From NCBI GenBank assembly GCA_022843625.1, contig JALHNH010000041.1, forward strand, positions 1 through 61,000: a stretch of DNA of 61,000 bases, given 5' to 3'. This document shows positions 43,584 to 50,973 of this stretch, piece by piece; the first letter of the stretch is position 1; every line of letters starts with the position of its first letter. The notes beneath the pieces were generated by a model. The model searched no databases. It was not told where the DNA came from and worked only from the letters and a program-made list of their open reading frames with translations. Position numbers and translations under genes: made by a program. Source of the stretch: Bryobacter sp. (GTDB taxonomy: Bacteria > Acidobacteriota > Terriglobia > Bryobacterales > Bryobacteraceae).

Positions 43584-44612
43584 ATGCATGACGTAACTAT
43601 CGGAACCATAACTTGTGTCTCTTTTGACACCCCAATCTCCGGTTGGCTTCCTTGTGATGGCTCGTTGATTAGTATTTCTGGCAATAGCCCCTTATTCGTC
43701 TTGATCGGTACGACATACGGAGGCGACGGCAAAATCAATTTCGCTCTTCCAGACCTGCGCGGAAGAGCTCCTCGCCACACGAGTGCCACAAGCGCCCCGG
43801 GCACTGCCTCTGGTGAGGAATCAGTTCAACTCACCGCTTCTGAATTGCCTGCACACACCCACACCGCTCAGGCCAGTTCCGCTCCGGCTTCCCTTGCCGA
43901 TCCAAATTCCGCCCTCCTCTCAGCGGCTGCCCCTCGTGGTATCGACGCCTACTCCGCTCCCGGCCCCACTACACCACTCGCCCCGAATGCACTATCAAAT
44001 AGTGGCTCTGACAATCCGCACGAGAATCGCCAACCTTTCCTCGCCATGAACTATCGAATCGCAGTTCAAGGCACTTTCCCTTCCCCCGGTAGCTCCTCGC
44101 CTTTTTCGGATCCCTTTCTCGGTGAAATTCGCCTTTTCGCATGCCATCAGATTCCCAAAGGATGGCTGCCTTGCGACGGCCAGTCTGTGGATGAGTATGC
44201 CCAGCCTCCCCTCTATAGCCTCATCGGAACCACCTACGGCAGCCAATCGAGCGGCCATTTCAATCTTCCCGACCTTCGAGGCCGTCTGATTCTTGGCACC
44301 GGAAAGGCACCAGGCGTTTCAACCTACACCCTTGGCCAGTCTGGAGGGCAGGAAGAGGTTACGCTAGATCAGACTCAAATTCCTTCCCACACCCACCAGC
44401 CAATCGCCGCCTCCGCTGCCCCGGCCTCACCCGCCCCTGCAGGCAATCTTCTTTCCTCCCAGGCTCAGATTTTTAACTCTGTGCCCACCAACAACCTGAG
44501 CCTTGCCAAAGCTACCGTCCTTCCCGCTGGGGGCAGTCTTCCCCACGACAACATGATGCCTTTTCTAACGCTTACCTACTGCATTTGCGTGGACGGCATC
44601 TATCCGCACTAA
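43584..44612 (+). CDS. Phage-tail-collar protein, long two-domain type (MdpB-like), cassette 3
   Basis: A 342-residue protein with the same two-domain plan as 41315: GTITCVSFDTPISGWLPCDGS, TTYGGDGKINFALPDLRGRAPRH, QPFLAMNYRIAVQG; then GEIRLFACHQIPKGWLPCDG, GHFNLPDLRGRLILG, FLTLTYCICVDGIYPH. There is no leader peptide, so export or assembly would need another route. Its short partner follows after 13 bases. Confidence 0.9.
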   Translation: MHDVTIGTITCVSFDTPISGWLPCDGSLISISGNSPLFVLIGTTYGGDGKINFALPDLRGRAPRHTSATSAPGTASGEESVQLTASELPAHTHTAQASSAPASLADPNSALLSAAAPRGIDAYSAPGPTTPLAPNALSNSGSDNPHENRQPFLAMNYRIAVQGTFPSPGSSSPFSDPFLGEIRLFACHQIPKGWLPCDGQSVDEYAQPPLYSLIGTTYGSQSSGHFNLPDLRGRLILGTGKAPGVSTYTLGQSGGQEEVTLDQTQIPSHTHQPIAASAAPASPAPAGNLLSSQAQIFNSVPTNNLSLAKATVLPAGGSLPHDNMMPFLTLTYCICVDGIYPH

Positions 44613-44625
44613 TGGAAACAAACAC

Positions 44626-45135
44626 ATGTCATATGGCCCCTACATCGGTGAAATTCAGCTCTTTGCCACTCCTTCCATGAAAATGGTCAATTGGTTGCCT
44701 TGTGATGGCACCCTTTACAACATCAATGACCAACCCGAACTCTTCGCCTTCATTGGCAACACTTATGGCGGCGATGGTCAGACCACCTTCGCAGTTCCGG
44801 ATCTACGCGATAGAGTAGCCATCCATCGCGGCGCAGGTCCGGGCCTTACTCCTCGTACTGTGACTGAATCAGGCGGCACCCCCACCGTCAAACTCAAGCC
44901 CGCCAACGTCCCGATCCACAACCACAACTGGCAGGCCAACTCACAACCTCCTCTCACCAGTGGCGGCAACAACCTCGCCGCAGCACTCACTTACGCCCCG
45001 TCCGCAGGAGCGCCTCTGGTCCAGCTCAATGCATTCGCCCTCAGCTCTGTCGGCGGCTCCCAGCCTCACAATAACGAACAACCAACTCTCACAGTTCTTT
45101 TTGCCATTTGCTGTTTTGGGCTAGCCCCGGTCTAG
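44626..45135 (+). CDS. Phage-tail-collar domain protein, short type (MdpB-like), cassette 3
   Basis: A 169-residue single collar domain: YIGEIQLFATPSMKMVNWLPCDG, NTYGGDGQTTFAVPDLRDRV, HNHNW, and a C-terminal HNNEQPTLTVLFAICCFG. It completes the third long-short pair. It is about equally similar to the short proteins of cassettes 1 and 2, so the pairs were probably copied as units. Confidence 0.9.
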   Translation: MSYGPYIGEIQLFATPSMKMVNWLPCDGTLYNINDQPELFAFIGNTYGGDGQTTFAVPDLRDRVAIHRGAGPGLTPRTVTESGGTPTVKLKPANVPIHNHNWQANSQPPLTSGGNNLAAALTYAPSAGAPLVQLNAFALSSVGGSQPHNNEQPTLTVLFAICCFGLAPV

Positions 45136-45293
45136 AACGCAATCTATCGCATGGCTCAAAAAGCCGGCCACCTCCCCCTCGGCTTGTCCAGGCTTCCGGG
45201 CACCCAAAAGCTCTAAACATGGCCCCTAAGATGGGACTCTTGGGACTTGCCAAATCCCTTGGCGCTGCTTCCAAGGCAGAGTATCCTGATTGT

Positions 45294-45527
45294 ATGGATC
45301 GTCGCGCCCTCGCCGAAGAACTCGAAGGGGCTGAATGGGCGGAATGGTATTTCATGACACCGCAACAGCGCTGGCGTGAATCAGAGAAACTTTGTCAAAA
45401 CTATTTGGCGCTAGGAGGATCTCTTGCCGGTGAACCCGATACTCAAAGCCCTTTCTTTGATCCGGAAGAATGGCCTGCGCCCACTGCTGATGGGCGATCA
45501 AGTCTGCATATTCTACGGAGCCGCTGA
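45294..45527 (+). CDS. Small acidic protein, unknown function
   Basis: A 77-residue acidic protein from ATG 45294 (an alternative start at 45219 would add 25 residues). The segment TPQQRWRESEKL..LGGSL..EPDTQSPFFDPEEW resembles, from memory, small conserved proteins that often precede a nucleotidyltransferase-like gene in other bacteria. No such partner follows here; the next gene is on the other strand. No signal or membrane segment. Confidence 0.55.
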   Translation: MDRRALAEELEGAEWAEWYFMTPQQRWRESEKLCQNYLALGGSLAGEPDTQSPFFDPEEWPAPTADGRSSLHILRSR

Positions 45528-45547
45528 ATGCATCCCGTCCTCCCACC

Positions 45548-46858
45548 TCACCTAATCATCTTCGCCACCACTTCCGCCGTCTCAATCCCGCTCAGCGCCG
45601 CCCCTCCACAAGTCTGCGTCCATCGCGGCGCACAAGCCTCGCCCGCAAAAAACACCCGATCCGCCATCGGCCGCCGCAATCCTTCCCGTGCTCCGGCACT
45701 CCCCGGAAGCGAAGCCGCATAAGCCCCCAGCGCCCACGGGTCACTCGCCCACTTCGTAAACGACCCCTTCACAAAGTACTTGTCCGCATCAGATCCAAAT
45801 ATCGAGCGCACGGAGTTCTTACCAAAATCCACCGCTTCTTCCTCCCCGGCAGCCGACAACTCCCAGGCAAAATCCCCGCCTACAAAGCCCACCAGCAGAT
45901 TCAGGTGAAAGGGCCAGCACAGAAAGTAGATATCCCGCTTCCCGATGTTTTCCCGCAGCACATCATTAAATGCCTTATAGCGAAATTCCGGCTTGGAATA
46001 CTGCAACGGAATCTTCGCAAGCAACCCCATCGGCAACCCGGCAATCGCGTCTTCCTTCCAAGCTGGCAAGGGCGGATCAAAGCGGATCTTCTCTGCCGCA
46101 AGCACTCCAGTTGAACTCGTGATGATGCAGGCTTTCGCCGTCAGCGTTCCCTGGTCTGTATCCACCTGCACGCCTTGACCGCCGTAGCGAATCCTTCGTG
46201 CTGGTGTATTTAAACTTACGGGAATGTCTTTACCGAATTGCGCTACCAGCGTCCCGTAGCCTTCCTTGATCAGCAGGTTCGGCGGCACGTCAGTCCCGAT
46301 AGTCAGGTAATCCTTGGCCGATAACTCGTCAAGGTCCACCGCCGACGACATCGGTCCATGAAAGGTGGCAACCGCCTCATCGACCTGCGACTTCTTCCGC
46401 ATTGCGCTAGACGCCGCAACATCGCGCTTTCGGCCCAGCTTGGCAATGCGTCCATCGAGCCCTTCCTCGATTCGGGAGGAGAGTTCTCGCACTTCAGCCG
46501 GTGCTTCCCGGTCGCGAAAGTACAGCCCTTCCAACTCGGTATCGTGCGCCTCCAGCGTATAACCCCACTGCTTTGCCAGCGGCGTGTAGGGATTATCGTC
46601 GGCCTTGTGCAGCCAGGCGCAACCCCGGTCGAAAGGGAATTCAAAGGTTGAGGTATCGGTGAAAGCCCGTCCTCCGATCCGGCCCCGTGCCTCAATCACC
46701 GCAACTGTCTTGCCGAGTTGGCGCAGTCGATGCGCCGCATTCAGCCCGGACGATCCGGCCCCAATCACCACTACATCCACCTGCGGCGGCACGTTCTGCG
46801 CGCTCGCGCAAACTCCAGCCCCAAGCGCGCCAAGCAGTGTCCTTCTCGATAAAGCCAT
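45548..46858 (-). CDS. Flavin monoamine-oxidase-family protein, Tat-exported
   Basis: This protein of about 436 residues has a twin-arginine-type leader (LSRRTLLGALGAGVCASA), the FAD dinucleotide motif VVVIGAGSSGLNAAHRL, the GG motif GRIGGRAF, and the C-terminal FAD contact VFFAGEACAPRWTQTCGGA. It probably oxidises an amine or related compound outside the cytoplasm. ATG 46858 is used; an upstream TTG/ATG at 46876/46873 would add six or five residues. The 46.9-kb gap after its start marks a change in base composition. Confidence 0.9.
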   Translation of the reverse strand: MALSRRTLLGALGAGVCASAQNVPPQVDVVVIGAGSSGLNAAHRLRQLGKTVAVIEARGRIGGRAFTDTSTFEFPFDRGCAWLHKADDNPYTPLAKQWGYTLEAHDTELEGLYFRDREAPAEVRELSSRIEEGLDGRIAKLGRKRDVAASSAMRKKSQVDEAVATFHGPMSSAVDLDELSAKDYLTIGTDVPPNLLIKEGYGTLVAQFGKDIPVSLNTPARRIRYGGQGVQVDTDQGTLTAKACIITSSTGVLAAEKIRFDPPLPAWKEDAIAGLPMGLLAKIPLQYSKPEFRYKAFNDVLRENIGKRDIYFLCWPFHLNLLVGFVGGDFAWELSAAGEEEAVDFGKNSVRSIFGSDADKYFVKGSFTKWASDPWALGAYAASLPGSAGAREGLRRPMADRVFFAGEACAPRWTQTCGGAALSGIETAEVVAKMIR

Positions 46859-46985
46859 GGGTGAAGAATACATCAAAATGAGCCGTCAAGTGGTACTGTC
46901 TTATTTTGTTTCAAGCTTTATAATCGCTGACCGATAAGAATCGCAACGGGTGGTATACGCCCTGATGTTTGGAGGTCTAAGCAAG

Positions 46986-47582
46986 ATGCCGGTTGATATG
47001 GGAAGCGTGGTTCTAGAGCGACTGCGGCGACAGACTCGGGATATGCAGAAGAAGGTGGAGGGGACTCCGCTATATCGGGCGATGTCTGAAGGGAAGTCCA
47101 CACAGGAGAGTTACGCGCTTTTGCTACAGAAGATGTGGGCCTTTCATCACAGCTTTGAGGTGCAGGCGGGTGGACGCAGGGAATGGAATGATTTCGGGTT
47201 TGAGTTGGAGGGGCGTCTGAAATTGGGGGCCATTGAGCGGGATTTGGCATTCATTGGATGCTCAGTAGACCGGTCGCTCAGTTTGGATTTACCGCTGGAA
47301 GGGGCCAGCTTCGGGAAGGTTTGCGGCTATCTCTATGCGATGGAGGTGATGACGTTGGGCGGCCAGATGATGGTGAAGATGATGGCTCGCAAGCTGGGAA
47401 TCGGACCGGTTGCTGGTGGTGAGTACCTCTACTCCTACGGAGACCGGGTGAGCAGGATGTGGCGAGATTGTCAGGACTTCTTCGAGCGGGTAGGGGAGAG
47501 CCGTGGATCTGCAGGCACAGATATGGCTGAGGGGGCCATTGAGGCGTTTGGGTTGTTGGATTGCTGGCTAAGGAAGCAGTGA
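46986..47582 (+). CDS. Heme-oxygenase-like protein lacking the proximal histidine
   Basis: This all-helical protein of about 198 residues belongs to the biliverdin-producing heme oxygenase group: N-terminal VLERLRRQTRDMQKKVEG, central GYLYAMEVMTLGGQMM (the distal-helix glycines), C-terminal EAFGLLDCWL. In active enzymes the N-terminal helix holds the heme-ligating His (pattern T-x-x-x-H-x-x-x-E/D); here that position is Gln. The protein may therefore bind another ligand or be a regulator. The start is uncertain: ATG 46986 (M-P-V-D-M) or an upstream GTG at 46950. It converges with the PP2C gene one base apart. There is no phytochrome gene nearby. Confidence 0.7.
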   Translation: MPVDMGSVVLERLRRQTRDMQKKVEGTPLYRAMSEGKSTQESYALLLQKMWAFHHSFEVQAGGRREWNDFGFELEGRLKLGAIERDLAFIGCSVDRSLSLDLPLEGASFGKVCGYLYAMEVMTLGGQMMVKMMARKLGIGPVAGGEYLYSYGDRVSRMWRDCQDFFERVGESRGSAGTDMAEGAIEAFGLLDCWLRKQ

Positions 47583-47583
47583 C

Positions 47584-48324
47584 CTAGCTGCGAACTTCGA
47601 AGCAGAGGAAGGTGCAATCGTCGTGAACGAGTGGGCCGCCAGAGAAAACCTCGAGACAGTGCTTGAGGCTTTGCTTGATCGTGTGTAGATCTTCGTTTCT
47701 ATTAGCGTTCAGTATTCCCAGGAGACGGTCTTCGTCAAATAAGTCGCCGCTTGGGTTGGGGCATTCGGTAATGCCATCGGAGTAGAGGAAGAGACGATCT
47801 CCCGGGGCAAGAATTTGAAAGGCCTGATCATAGTGGGTGTTGCTCTTGATGCCGAGGGGAAGGTTGGCTGGGCCGAGTGAATCGATCATTTGGAGATTCT
47901 TCCAACCATCTTTGGGACTCCATGCCAGGGGTGGAGGATGGCCTGCGTTGGCGTAAAAGAGGGTATCGTCAAGGCGGTTGAAGCTAAGAACTACTGCAGT
48001 GGTCAGAGCATGGAAGCCTCGCTCTACAATCTTTTCGTTAAGGCTGCGAAGGATTCCGGCACCATCAAGAGAATTCATGTACTCGATTAGAAGCTCATAA
48101 AGCCAGGCGCTAAGTTCGGCAGCTTCTTCGCCATGGCCTCGCATATCGGCCAGGACTACGCGGGTCAGGATGTCGTAGGAGCAGACACTGAAGTAGTAGA
48201 TGTCGCCTCCCCTGGCGGCACCGCTGGCGCTGGAATGAATGGTTGCTGTGATGCCTGAGGTACAAACATCTTCGCTGGTGACGTTGATGCCACCCCAGAT
48301 CTCGGAGCAGTGAATTTCTGGCAC
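47584..48324 (-). CDS. Stand-alone PP2C/SpoIIE-type serine phosphatase
   Basis: A 246-residue protein made only of an RsbU/SpoIIE-like phosphatase domain: GGDIYYFSVC, LADMRGHGEEAAE, YANAGHPPPLAW, YSDGITECPNPSGDLF, DDCTFLCFEV. The start is GTG at 48324. It has no sensor or receiver, so activity must be set by binding partners or expression. It resembles the phosphatase at 57356-58267, including the opening (HCSEIW here, KCMEVW there), so the two form a small paralogous group distinct from the receiver-PP2C of the chemosensory operon. Confidence 0.9.
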   Translation of the reverse strand: MPEIHCSEIWGGINVTSEDVCTSGITATIHSSASGAARGGDIYYFSVCSYDILTRVVLADMRGHGEEAAELSAWLYELLIEYMNSLDGAGILRSLNEKIVERGFHALTTAVVLSFNRLDDTLFYANAGHPPPLAWSPKDGWKNLQMIDSLGPANLPLGIKSNTHYDQAFQILAPGDRLFLYSDGITECPNPSGDLFDEDRLLGILNANRNEDLHTIKQSLKHCLEVFSGGPLVHDDCTFLCFEVRS

Positions 48325-48478
48325 TTGAAGCTATTCCGTTTCGTCCTTGACGGAGTGATTACAAAGGACGGCTGTACGGTCTCTGTCTTTGTTCATGGTG
48401 TTCCTCAAATTGATTCGCCAGATCGGCGGTAAAGGTAACGCTGTCAAATCATTTGTTGTTGACCGTAACTCAGTTGGT

Positions 48479-49132
48479 ATGGGCAGCGAATGGGGAATGG
48501 TGGCAAGCGAGCACAATCCGGTGGGCAACATTGAAACTGCAAATCGAGAGCGGGAGAATGAAGCCCGCATCTTGAAAGAGTTGATGATCCAGTATCAGAA
48601 GGGCGATAGACAGGCGGCGAATGATTTGGTGACGTTGCTGAATCGAAAGTTGGCGAGATACATGTATGCAACTTCACTTGGGGCATTGAACCTCGATGAC
48701 CTTTTGCAGGATTGCTGGTTGCGAATTCACAAGGCGAGGAGCAGCTACCGCGCCGGAGAGCCGGTTATGCCCTGGGTGCTGGCGATTGCACGGCACGTGC
48801 GGATTGATGCTTACCGGAAATGGTTACGGACCAACGGACGTGAGACGGAGTTGCTCGATACTAGCGATGAGGGGCGGGGAAATCCGCAAGCACAGTGGGA
48901 AAGCTCGATGGCGGCAGAGAGTTTGATGCGTCTCATCCGGGTGTTGCCGGAATCGCAGCGTGAGGTGATCGTTATGCTGAAGGTGACTGGAATGAGTGTT
49001 CAGGAAGTGGCATTGGCGATTGGGTCTACACCGGCTGCTGTGAAGCAGAAAGCGTATCGTGCTTATCAGACGATACGAGGCGCTTTGGGCGTTGAAAAGC
49101 CGGTACAGGAGACGCAAGATGAACTGCACTGA
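48479..49132 (+). CDS. ECF-family RNA polymerase sigma factor
   Basis: This protein of about 217 residues has region 2 (LARYMYATSLGALNLDDLLQ, DCWLRIHKARSSYR, VMPWVLAIARHVRIDAYRKW) and region 4 (LPESQREVIVMLKVTGMSVQ, EVALAIGSTPAAVKQKAYRA). The start is uncertain: the frame reaches to ATG 48389, and ATG 48479 (M-G-S-E) or 48497 are closer to the usual length. The 3' end overlaps the next gene, a zinc-type anti-sigma factor, by 14 bases, so the pair is one unit and is probably autoregulated. Confidence 0.9.
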   Translation: MGSEWGMVASEHNPVGNIETANRERENEARILKELMIQYQKGDRQAANDLVTLLNRKLARYMYATSLGALNLDDLLQDCWLRIHKARSSYRAGEPVMPWVLAIARHVRIDAYRKWLRTNGRETELLDTSDEGRGNPQAQWESSMAAESLMRLIRVLPESQREVIVMLKVTGMSVQEVALAIGSTPAAVKQKAYRAYQTIRGALGVEKPVQETQDELH

Positions 49133-49898
49133 AGTGGACCGGATGCTAAGTGAGGGAATGTCGAAGGTTGAGATCCTGACCAGAGGCGGCGAGCATATCC
49201 GCCGCTGTGAGCGGTGTGGCCCGATGTTGGAATTCGTTGAGGCGGCGATAGTATTGCCTCTGGATGAGGGTGTGAGCGAAAGGAGGATCTCTGAAAGATT
49301 GACGGCAAACCTGCTTCCTGCTGCGCCGATGCCAGGACCCTTGCGCAATGTTGTGGGCATTTTCGGTGTGGCTGCAGGGATATGGCTTGTTTGGACTTTG
49401 ATGATGGGCGTACCCGGCTTCAAGCAACTGGACAAGATGCGGCGGCTGGCGATGACGGTGTATTCCTTGGTGTTGCTGGTGTTGCTAGCGGTGTCGCTGG
49501 TTCGCTTGATGAGGCCGGCTTCAGCGCAGCCGATTCCGCCGAAGTTGCTGGTAGGGGCAGTGGTGGTGGGTTATCCGGTGCTCGCTTCGCTGGTGTTTCC
49601 GGTGCAGCCAGGGCACGGGTTTGTGGCTGAAGGACTGGTTTGTTGCCTGTTTGGATTGATCACTTCGAGCCTGTCCGGAACGCTGGTATGGCGGCTGATG
49701 AGACGAGGGTATGCAACCAATGGAGTGATGGCCGGAACTGTGATTGGAGCCGTAAGTGGACTGATCGGCATTGTGGCGCTGCAATGGATATGTCCAGACC
49801 ATGAAGGGGCGCACATTGCTTTGTGGCATGGCCTGGTTGGGATCCTAAGCGTTGCCGGCGGGAGTGGCGCCGGTTATCTGGCGTCCGGGCGGGCGTAG
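49119..49898 (+). CDS. Membrane anti-sigma factor (NrsF/DUF1109-like) with HX3CX2C motif
   Basis: A 259-residue protein: a cytoplasmic N-terminal part with the zinc-anti-sigma motif HIRRCERC (HX3CX2C, about residues 27-34) followed by about six membrane segments (for example VVGIFGVAAGIWLVWTLMM, YSLVLLVLLAVSLV, GLVCCLFGLITSSLSGTLVW). It resembles NrsF-type anti-sigma factors that hold an ECF factor at the membrane until a stress signal. It overlaps the sigma gene by 14 bases and the opposite sialidase gene by 25 bases at the 3' end. Confidence 0.82.
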   Translation: MNCTEVDRMLSEGMSKVEILTRGGEHIRRCERCGPMLEFVEAAIVLPLDEGVSERRISERLTANLLPAAPMPGPLRNVVGIFGVAAGIWLVWTLMMGVPGFKQLDKMRRLAMTVYSLVLLVLLAVSLVRLMRPASAQPIPPKLLVGAVVVGYPVLASLVFPVQPGHGFVAEGLVCCLFGLITSSLSGTLVWRLMRRGYATNGVMAGTVIGAVSGLIGIVALQWICPDHEGAHIALWHGLVGILSVAGGSGAGYLASGRA

Positions 49899-50926
49899 CG
49901 GGATGTTCTCAGGATGGCTGGGGTACCGGGCTTGAGGACCTCGTACCAGAGGGTAAGGAGTTCGCCGGTCTTGAGTTCGACTGTGGAGGGATAGCCGAGG
50001 TCGCCAGCGCCATCGTTGGACAGGATGATGGGTTCAGACCAGGTTTGGCCATTATCTTTACTGGTGCGGAGGTGGTTGCCACGGGGGGCGCGGCGGTAGC
50101 CGTAGCTCATGACTAGTGTGTTGTCTTTGAGGCGGAGGAGGTGGCTTGGGAGGCCCCAGACGCCGATCGCCTTCGGTACGGACCAGGTCCTGCCGCCGTT
50201 GGTGGATTCGGTCTGAAGGGTTTCCTGGGCATTGGCTTTGTTGTGGTTGCGGATGTGGACGATGAGGTGGCCGTTGGCGGCTTCTACGCCGTGGAGTTCA
50301 TGGTAGTTTTCGGCAGTGTCGCCGGGGCGGGTGGGGATGGTGGCGAGCCAACGCCATTTTAGCCCGTCGTCTTTTGATTCGATTACGCCGATTTCGCCTG
50401 AAGGGTCTGGGTACTTCTTGCCGGGGTAGAGGAGGCGGCCGTCCTTTAGCTGGATGACGCCGTGGGGGCTGGTTACCGGGACTTTGTAGGGAGTCGACCA
50501 AGTGAGGCCGCCGTCGGTGGAGCGGAGCATGTAGGCACCGAGGAGGCTGTCTCGTTGCTGCTGGGTGGTGGCTCGTTCGGCTGCTTGCCAGGCTTCGGTT
50601 GAGTAGAGCTTTTGCTTCTGGTAGACGAGAGAGGTGAAGGTGGTGACTAGGAGTGTGCCTTTGGCTGTTTCTGTGATGCCGGCGTCGCGATCGTCGATGG
50701 GGGTGTCGAGGATCACTTGTGGGGTGGACCAGGTGAGGCCTTCGTCCTGGGAGCGGATGATCTCAACGCGGCCGAAGGGGCAGACGTGGGCCTGGCGGGA
50801 GCCGGAGTAGGCGACGATCAGTTCACCGTTTGAGCGGCGGGTGAGCGTAGGCCAGCCGGAGAAAGTTTCGGTGGGAAGCTTGATGATGGAGGTGGCGGCT
50901 AGAGCGAAAAGGTCGCGGCGTGTCAT
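49874..50926 (-). CDS. Exo-alpha-sialidase-like BNR-repeat protein
   Basis: A 350-residue exported protein with a twin-arginine opening (MTRRDLFALAATSII) and four bacterial-neuraminidase (Asp-box) repeats: SQDEGLTWS, STDGGLTWS, STNGGRTWS, SKDNGQTWS. The six-bladed beta-propeller of sialidases is likely, with an FRIP-like start that reads W-P-T-L-T-R-R. The substrate (sialic acid or another glycan) cannot be told. The 3' end overlaps the anti-sigma gene; the 5' end is 48 bases from the divergent Lnt-like gene. Confidence 0.88.
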   Translation of the reverse strand: MTRRDLFALAATSIIKLPTETFSGWPTLTRRSNGELIVAYSGSRQAHVCPFGRVEIIRSQDEGLTWSTPQVILDTPIDDRDAGITETAKGTLLVTTFTSLVYQKQKLYSTEAWQAAERATTQQQRDSLLGAYMLRSTDGGLTWSTPYKVPVTSPHGVIQLKDGRLLYPGKKYPDPSGEIGVIESKDDGLKWRWLATIPTRPGDTAENYHELHGVEAANGHLIVHIRNHNKANAQETLQTESTNGGRTWSVPKAIGVWGLPSHLLRLKDNTLVMSYGYRRAPRGNHLRTSKDNGQTWSEPIILSNDGAGDLGYPSTVELKTGELLTLWYEVLKPGTPAILRTSRYARPDAR

Positions 50927-50973
50927 TCGCTTTTGATGATATGCCCTGTTTGGGTTCGCTAGAGTGGAGGCTT

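Noticed and set aside
39636..45135. Prophage or contractile injection system
   Set aside because: Tail-collar domains are the only phage-like feature. There is no capsid, portal, terminase, sheath, baseplate, lysis or integrase gene in the window.
46877..46985. Replication origin at the composition switch
   Set aside because: The skew polarity fits, but I found no convincing DnaA boxes (only a partial CTTATCGG on the minus strand) and none of the usual origin genes. Kept only as one explanation of the boundary.
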